From contig NZ_CP006965.1 of NCBI RefSeq assembly GCF_000517445.1, forward strand, positions 682,001 to 746,000: a DNA stretch of 64,000 bases. The letters run 5' to 3'. Of the stretch, positions 59,959-64,000 are shown one piece after another. The notes below the pieces were generated by a model. The model worked only from the letters and a program-made list of their open reading frames with translations, was not told where the DNA came from and searched no databases. The position numbers and the translations under genes were made by a program. Every line of letters starts with the position of its first letter. Position 1 is the stretch's first letter. The stretch comes from Thermococcus paralvinellae (GTDB taxonomy: Archaea > Methanobacteriota_B > Thermococci > Thermococcales > Thermococcaceae).

Positions 59959-60034
59959 TCAGTTCGCCATGAGCATACTACAACCTTCATCCTAATACAT
60001 GTTTCGTAGCAACTCCTCCCATCACTCTCAATGT

Positions 60035-60064
60035 TTTCCGCACTCCCCAAGTTATTCGATTAGG
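60035..60064 (-). repeat. Iteron 1 (inverted orientation)
   Basis: On the minus strand this copy has the core CCTAATCGAATAAC (60051-60064 on the plus strand as GTTATTCGATTAGG) followed by TTGGGGAGTGCGGAAA. It is inverted relative to iterons 2 and 3. Confidence 0.65.
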
Positions 60065-60148
60065 TGTACATTTTTATTTTCATCTGAACACACAAATCTC
60101 ACTGCACATGTGTTCTTTGTTTGACCTGATTGTCCATAAAAAACATAA

Positions 60149-60178
60149 CCTAATCGAATAACAGATGAAGTGAGGAAG
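60149..60178 (+). repeat. Iteron 2
   Basis: Core CCTAATCGAATAAC (60149-60162) followed by AGATGAAGTGAGGAAG. The core is identical to iteron 1, and the tail shares the G-x-x-GTGxGGAA pattern with the other copies. Confidence 0.65.
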
Positions 60179-60200
60179 AATTGTGGATAAGAAGTTACAG

Positions 60201-60230
60201 CCAAATCGAATAACGGAAGGCGTGAGGAAA
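60201..60230 (+). repeat. Iteron 3
   Basis: CCAAATCGAATAAC (60201-60214) followed by GGAAGGCGTGAGGAAA. It is a direct repeat of iteron 2 with a centre-to-centre distance of 52 bp (about five helical turns) and one core mismatch. Confidence 0.65.
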
Positions 60231-60270
60231 GTAGAAGAAGTCAGAAAAAAATGGGAGAGTGTAGGGAGGA

Positions 60271-61779
60271 CTAATCTTTCTTGAGAGGCTTGACTGTTAT
60301 CCCGACCCATGCACGGACATAGTTGTTGGTTGATACAGCCTTCATGCTCTCCTGAATGTCTGGAAGGAGTCTTCTTAGTTCTCTGGCGAATGCTTTTTCT
60401 GTCAATTTTGGAAGTTTTCTACTCTCACAGAAGTCAACAAAGATTTCATACAACTCATCTTTTGGAATCCAGCTGTCTTTGTCTCTTACAACAAGCTCTT
60501 CAACAAACATTGCTACTGGATTTGATAGCTTCTCGTAGAGTTTTTCGACTTCTTCTGGTGATTTAGCGTATATGAAACCGTTGTAATGCAAGAGTAAAGC
60601 CAATCCCACAAGCGCCAAGTTGAATATACCTGAAAGCTCTTCGGGAGTCGCTATCTTCTCATCAAGGTTTGGGATTTTTTTCTCTGGAGGAATCCTTTTT
60701 GGGAGTATTACTATCAACAGACGCCTGTAGAAAGCTTCAGTAGCATCGTGAGCTCTTGGAAGAACATTACCTGCGAAGATGAATTTTGCTCTGTTTTCAA
60801 ACTCAAATGAATTCTTGAACTTCTTTTCTGCTGTTATTGTATCTCCGCTAGTGAACATCTTAAGTAGACCTGTTGACTTAAAAGCCTTCCATGGAATATC
60901 GTCAGAAATGTTAACCATCTTTCCGTACAAATCTGCTCTTGCGAATCTGTTTTCAATGAGGTCCTGGGGAGGACGAGCAGAGATGTTCTCCTTCCCTAGG
61001 AAGTGTTTGATTATCTTGATGAGTGTTGACTTTCCATTGTTCCCTGGACCAAAGAGAATGAGCATCTTTTGGTATCTGTTGTCCCCTAGAAGGATATAAC
61101 CCAGGAACTGGGTGATAGTCACATAGTCTTCTCTTGTGCCTAGGACCTCATTGAGGAACTGAACAAATCTTCTAGGGACAGCATCAGGGTTAAACTCGGC
61201 GTTAATCTGTCTGAGGCTCAGGTACTCTGGTGTGTGAGGCAAGAATGTCCAGTTTTCAATGTCGAGAAGTCCGTTTTTGCAGTTCACTATGTATGGATTT
61301 TTGTCGAACTCGTCACGGCTCACGTAGGTGCTTCTCTGAATGTGTCCGATGACTTCATTCACGAAGTACCGAGTAGCTTTGTGTTCAAGTCCAACTTTTT
61401 TCATCATGTTTTGAACTTCTCTTTTGATGATGCGTGTTTCAGCACCAAAGTGATACTTGCCTTGATAGTAGAATAAGACTTCTTCTGTGTCATCAAGTGT
61501 TGCAAACCTGTAGTACTTCATAAGAACATCTGCAACATGTGAAGGTTTGATGTCATCTGGATGCTGTGGGTCAATCTTTTGTTGGAGGAGCTCATGCGGT
61601 TCAGGCAACTTGGCACCCAGCGGTCTTCCCCATTCGTCATACTTTGGAATGCCGCCAACTTTTATCCTCTCTTGAATGAAGTTTCTGATATCTTGAAGGA
61701 TTTTCTCAAGCTCTTCAGGAGTCCATAAAGTACTTATACTGCCTCCAGCATAATCACTATTAGGGGTTACAGCTTCCAT
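60271..61779 (-). CDS. D5/SF3-type replication helicase
   Basis: The 502-residue protein has a D5_N-type region (about 85-220) and an SF3 ATPase: Walker A FGPGNNGKSTL (about 243-253), Walker B GKMVNISDDIP (about 286-296), motif C AKFIFAGNVLP (about 331-341) and the arginine-finger FYRRLLIV (about 350-357). The C-terminal region is a winged-helix-like segment (about 430-490). No AEP primase domain precedes it. It is the probable initiator/helicase of the element, next to the iterons. GGTGATAGAGG precedes ATG 61779. It lies 23 nt after the HTH gene in the same operon. Confidence 0.9.
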   Translation of the reverse strand: MEAVTPNSDYAGGSISTLWTPEELEKILQDIRNFIQERIKVGGIPKYDEWGRPLGAKLPEPHELLQQKIDPQHPDDIKPSHVADVLMKYYRFATLDDTEEVLFYYQGKYHFGAETRIIKREVQNMMKKVGLEHKATRYFVNEVIGHIQRSTYVSRDEFDKNPYIVNCKNGLLDIENWTFLPHTPEYLSLRQINAEFNPDAVPRRFVQFLNEVLGTREDYVTITQFLGYILLGDNRYQKMLILFGPGNNGKSTLIKIIKHFLGKENISARPPQDLIENRFARADLYGKMVNISDDIPWKAFKSTGLLKMFTSGDTITAEKKFKNSFEFENRAKFIFAGNVLPRAHDATEAFYRRLLIVILPKRIPPEKKIPNLDEKIATPEELSGIFNLALVGLALLLHYNGFIYAKSPEEVEKLYEKLSNPVAMFVEELVVRDKDSWIPKDELYEIFVDFCESRKLPKLTEKAFARELRRLLPDIQESMKAVSTNNYVRAWVGITVKPLKKD

Positions 61780-61802
61780 CCTCTATCACCTCTCTTTAGT
61801 TT

Positions 61803-62153
61803 TTAATCTGTTTTGTTTTGACTCAACAGCTTCTCGACCTCACTTTTTGGGATTAGATAGTACCCACTTAGTGTTTTGACAGCATGTAGTTTTCCAGTGT
61901 GAATCCAGTACACTACAGTATCGCTGGCGACATTCAGCATTGCAGCAAGCTGAGAAGGACGTAGATAGTCTTTATTTGGGTCAATACCATATTCATGCAG
62001 TAGTCGTTGAACCTCTTCTTCTGGAATTCTGTACCAGCCTCCTGCATACCTGTATGCCTTAATCTGGCCCTTTTCGATAGCTTTCTTGATGGTACTGTAC
62101 TCTACTCTTAGCAACTTTGCTAGTTGGGTTGCCGTATGGTATGTTCTTCCCAT
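61803..62153 (-). CDS. Tandem HTH_17/excisionase-like DNA-binding protein
   Basis: The 116-residue protein has two MerR/excisionase-type HTH units: TATQLAKLLRVEYSTIKKAI with GGWYRIPEEEVQRLL (about 6-50), and RPSQLAAMLNVASDTVVYWI with GYYLIPKSEVEKLL (about 66-110). It could be a regulator of the replication operon or an excisionase. ATG 62153 is set by GAGGTGAGGAAA. A TATA box at 62204-62212 lies upstream. It shares an operon with the helicase. Confidence 0.8.
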   Translation of the reverse strand: MGRTYHTATQLAKLLRVEYSTIKKAIEKGQIKAYRYAGGWYRIPEEEVQRLLHEYGIDPNKDYLRPSQLAAMLNVASDTVVYWIHTGKLHAVKTLSGYYLIPKSEVEKLLSQNKTD

Positions 62154-62203
62154 TTTTTCCTCACCTCTCAATCCTTCTCTTGTTCAAATGTATTCTCCAA
62201 GAA

Positions 62204-62212
62204 CTATAAATA
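62204..62212 (-). promoter_or_regulatory. TATA box of the HTH-helicase operon
   Basis: On the minus strand TATTTATAG within AAAAAGTATTTATAGTTC lies about 50-59 nt upstream of ATG 62153. Confidence 0.5.
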
Positions 62213-62240
62213 CTTTTTGGAGGTTTTTCATGCCTCTTTT

Positions 62241-62275
62241 CTTAACTTACACGGCTCTAAGAGGAGTAAGTTAAG
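62241..62275. promoter_or_regulatory. Inverted repeat CTTAACTTAC/GTAAGTTAAG, operator candidate
   Basis: Two perfect 10-bp arms (62241-62250 and 62266-62275), 15 nt apart, lie directly upstream of the TATA box of the HTH-helicase operon. A smaller palindrome AGTGT-AATC-ACACT is at 62289-62302. The position suits an operator for an HTH protein of the element. Confidence 0.45.
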
Positions 62276-62392
62276 ATTTCTACTAGCGAGTGTAATCACA
62301 CTTGGTCTTTAGTGAAAAGCAAAAAACACCCTTGACAGAACACCAAAATCTTTGACCAAGAACAGGTCTGGAAGCTCAAGGACTGGAGCCTG

Positions 62393-62755
62393 TCACTTAA
62401 GTTCTGGAAAGTTTGGCTTGTTGATAAAGACTACATTCTTTCTATCTTTCAAGAGGTCGGTGATGTCAATGTAAAAGTCAGCAGTGCGCTTATAAGGAAA
62501 CGGATGACCATGCCAGTTAACTATGATTCCATTGTAAGACTTAAGTTTGACGAGCAGGTGCCCTCCTTCTGTTTTTGTCTGAGTTGGTTCAAGTATGAGG
62601 AGCATCTGGGCTGTAGGAGGAGACCCTTCTACTGTTAGCAAAACTGTTGACGTCAAGCCATACCAATCGGGCATAAAGGCAACAAACACTCGTCTTTCCC
62701 TTGCCTCTGCACCCATCTTTTCTACCAAATCTTCAAATCTTAGTACTGTTTCCAT
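62393..62755 (-). CDS. Unknown protein of the element (120 aa)
   Basis: The 120-residue protein mixes beta strands (RRVFVAFMPDWYGLTSTVLL) with the segment NWHGHPFPYKRTADFYIDITDLL. Possible metal-binding residues are His in WHGHP. GGTGGTGAGA sets ATG 62755. No family recognised. A TATA-like ACTTAAAAATC near 62790 is upstream. Confidence 0.5.
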   Translation of the reverse strand: METVLRFEDLVEKMGAEARERRVFVAFMPDWYGLTSTVLLTVEGSPPTAQMLLILEPTQTKTEGGHLLVKLKSYNGIIVNWHGHPFPYKRTADFYIDITDLLKDRKNVVFINKPNFPELK

Positions 62756-62893
62756 TCTCACCACCACTTTTAGTACACTTCCAGATTTTTAAGTATAGAG
62801 GTCTGGTCCTCCTGTCTCCTTGTTGTTTTTCAAAAAACCAAAGTAAGGAAGATGCTGTGGGCTTTAGGGAGGAGCAGGTGAATCTGTCGGTTT

Positions 62894-63145
62894 TCATGTT
62901 CTTCTCCCCTTACTGATTTTCTCAAACAGTTCCAAAGCAACTTGTTTTGCCTTCTCAATTTCTTCACCAGCAATCCGAATGCTGATGTGAAGGTCAGGCT
63001 TACTGATTTCTAGTTCCAGTAATGGTGATTGTAGGAGTTCCTCCTCTCTCTCAATTTCAGCATCTTCGCCTTCCTCATCGGTTGGTTCCACAGGGAGTTT
63101 AGGTGTGTCTTCAATCATGAGCTTGGGCTTCAGGTGTGGAGGCAC
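62894..63145 (-). CDS. Small acidic protein of the element (83 aa)
   Basis: The 83-residue protein has an acidic N-terminal half (PTDEEGEDAEIEREEELL) and a C-terminal helix (EEIEKAKQVALELFEKISKG). The GTG start 63145 follows GGAGGGATAAACA and overlaps the upstream HTH gene by 35 nt. Function unknown. Confidence 0.55.
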   Translation of the reverse strand: MPPHLKPKLMIEDTPKLPVEPTDEEGEDAEIEREEELLQSPLLELEISKPDLHISIRIAGEEIEKAKQVALELFEKISKGRRT

Positions 63146-63518
63146 TGTTTATCCCTCCGTTGTTTTTCAGCTTCAGGACTTCGCTTTCAGGTATCTTGTA
63201 GTAGAGGCCTACCTTGATGCCTCTGAGTTTGCCCTGTCGCACTAACTCACTTACAACTTCTTGCCTAACTCCAAGAATTTCAGCAGCTTGTCTGGTACTG
63301 AGGAGTTTATCTTTTGGAGGTTTCTCCTTCTTGAGCCTTTCAACTTCTTCTTCAGGAATCCAATGATAGACCCTCATCCCATAGCGGATTTTCAGGGAGG
63401 CGACTTTCCCCTGTTCTATCCACAGATAGATAGCGTCAGTCGAAGTGTCAAGAATCTTGGCTACTTCTCGTGGGGAGAGATATGGTCCTTCAGGCCTTGG
63501 AATCTTTGGTGTTAGCAT
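63111..63518 (-). CDS. Tandem HTH_17/excisionase-like protein 2
   Basis: The 135-residue protein has two HTH units of the excisionase type: SPREVAKILDTSTDAIYLWI (about 15-34) and STRQAAEILGVRQEVVSELV (about 73-92), each followed by a basic strand and IPEEEVERL or IPESEVLKL. ATG 63518 follows GGTGAGGAGG. It overlaps the Sm-like gene stop region and the acidic gene start, so it is in the same operon. Confidence 0.75.
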   Translation of the reverse strand: MLTPKIPRPEGPYLSPREVAKILDTSTDAIYLWIEQGKVASLKIRYGMRVYHWIPEEEVERLKKEKPPKDKLLSTRQAAEILGVRQEVVSELVRQGKLRGIKVGLYYKIPESEVLKLKNNGGINSASTPEAQAHD

Positions 63519-63762
63519 CCTCCTCACCCGGTTGTTCTTCTGCAAGTTTGATAACTCCAATCTTTCCTTTCCAAATGGCCACCAATCCGCAATCTTTGGC
63601 TCTGCCATTGACTACAACCTTAGCGTCTTTGAGGGTGAGGAATTGATTGGTCTCCTGGACAAGAATGCCGACATAGGTGGTTCTGCTGTTCCTTTCGCTT
63701 ACAATCACCTTGCGGTTCCAGAAAGGTTGGAATTCAGCCCAAGTGAGGTTCATGTTGCTCAT
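63490..63762 (-). CDS. Sm-like (LSm) protein 2 of the element
   Basis: The 90-residue protein has an Sm-fold-like strand order: NRKVIVSERNSRTTYVGILV, QFLTLKDAKVVV, then GLVAIWKGKIGVIKL, which resembles the Sm2 motif, and an acidic tail. GGAGGTGAAGTAAC precedes ATG 63762, which overlaps the stop of the other Sm-like gene in ATGA. Assignment by pattern only; it could be another small beta barrel. Confidence 0.5.
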   Translation of the reverse strand: MSNMNLTWAEFQPFWNRKVIVSERNSRTTYVGILVQETNQFLTLKDAKVVVNGRAKDCGLVAIWKGKIGVIKLAEEQPGEEDANTKDSKA

Positions 63763-64000
63763 GTTACTTCACCTCCTTTGGGATACTCAATGACAACAAG
63801 GTTCTGGATGAAGAGTTTTCTCACCACAGCAGCAGGTCTGTTGGTGAATTTTCTGCTTCTGGGAATCTTTATGTGGCAATCTGTTAGGTACAAGAATGCC
63901 CAGTCTTCGTTTTCGACAGTCCCGACAAAGACGCTTCCGTCATCCATTTTGATGCTGACCTTGGCACCAAAGTACTTCTCAAACTGGAGTTTGGGTTTCA
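63759..64000 (-). CDS. Sm-like (LSm) protein 1 of the element (5' end at window edge)
   Basis: I read the frame to the right edge as KPKLQFEKYFGAKVSIKM then DDGSVFVGTVENEDWAFLYL. Together these give the Sm1 pattern (GAKVSIKMDDGSVFVGTV, N-E-D, FLYLTDCHI), with a later RKLFIQNLVVIEYP matching Sm2 (IxxLVVI). The last bases TG at the edge could complete an ATG. Length about 80 residues fits an LSm protein. Plasmid- or virus-encoded Sm-like proteins are unusual. Confidence 0.65.
   Translation of the reverse strand, partial: KPKLQFEKYFGAKVSIKMDDGSVFVGTVENEDWAFLYLTDCHIKIPRSRKFTNRPAAVVRKLFIQNLVVIEYPKGGEVT

Larger units (their letters stand above)
59959..60270. other. Putative replication origin (312-bp intergenic)
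   Basis: No gene is visible in this 312-bp gap. It lies between the 3' end of the D5/SF3 helicase gene and the start of the 246-aa gene, and it contains three copies of a conserved about 30-bp sequence separated by AT-rich DNA. Rep genes of plasmids commonly sit beside such iterons. The origin assignment is inference. Confidence 0.5.
57300..64000. mobile_element. Left part of an integrated plasmid/provirus
   Basis: From the tRNA-Val border to the window edge all genes are on the minus strand and are plasmid/virus-like: Int(N), small membrane protein, P-loop ATPase, D5/SF3 helicase, excisionase-like HTH proteins, short unknowns, and Sm-like proteins. An iteron-bearing intergenic region lies inside. 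No capsid or portal protein is visible, so plasmid versus provirus is open. The visible part is 6.7 kb and the right border is missing. Confidence 0.75.

Overview
The window is chromosomal DNA from a hyperthermophilic archaeon of the order Thermococcales, most likely an AT-rich Thermococcus. The evidence is a full-length reverse gyrase followed by a 264-residue TrmBL2-type chromatin protein, a fused hexulose-phosphate synthase/isomerase, an ADP-forming acetyl-CoA synthetase beta subunit, archaemetzincin, ribosomal protein S8e, Hjc, archaeal TruD and Pth2, archaeal BRE/TATA promoters, and GGAGGTGA-type ribosome binding sites. Species cannot be fixed from sequence reading alone.

Positions 1-57,299 are ordinary, densely packed chromosome. 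1-8.8 kb: membrane and surface proteins, a PepSY protein divergent from a double winged-helix regulator, pyruvate kinase and AcdB. 8.8-15.8 kb: SWIM protein, reverse gyrase, TrmBL2, small HTH and zinc-ribbon genes and a ureohydrolase. 16-20.3 kb: an operon with Hps-Phi, a degenerate FtsZ-like protein, a HAD phosphatase, a 59-aa gene, a DUF4392 protein and an HD hydrolase. 20.4-26.8 kb: KH protein, AspRS, a large surface protein, Pth2, TruD and phosphoglycolate phosphatase, followed by tRNA-Ala(GGC) and tRNA-Val(GAC). 27-34.7 kb: UppS, gamma-carbonic anhydrase-like protein, Hjc, two surface proteins, M42 peptidase, a HepT-like protein, archaemetzincin and a CYTH protein. 34.7-44 kb: ECF-type ATPase with TrkH, an MTA/SAH deaminase with methionine aminopeptidase, tRNA-Ser(CGA), a CBS protein with an HPF-like tail, DUF835, a sugar nucleotidyltransferase and UppP. 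44-57 kb: MBL hydrolase, radical SAM, NOG1-type GTPase, S8e, four related membrane proteins (one frameshifted), CTP synthase, a thioredoxin-CcdA fusion and an orphan C5 DNA methyltransferase.

At tRNA-Val(UAC) (57,223-57,299) the character changes. Everything to the right edge is on the minus strand and reads like the left end of an integrated plasmid or provirus. A 62-codon frame runs into the tRNA 3' half, as the N-terminal fragment of an SSV-type integrase does. It is followed by a small membrane protein, a P-loop ATPase, an unknown 246-aa protein, an intergenic region with three about 30-bp iterons (putative origin), a stand-alone D5/SF3 helicase, two tandem-HTH (HTH_17/excisionase-like) proteins, small unknowns, and two adjacent Sm-like proteins, the second cut by the window edge. 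The right end of the element, with Int(C) and attR, is not in the window.

The observations most worth follow-up are the integrated element with its iterons and paired Sm-like proteins, the FtsZ-like protein that keeps the T7 catalytic loop but has lost the T4 GTP-binding loop, the HepT-like protein lacking the catalytic His, and the CBS protein with an HPF-like C-terminus.
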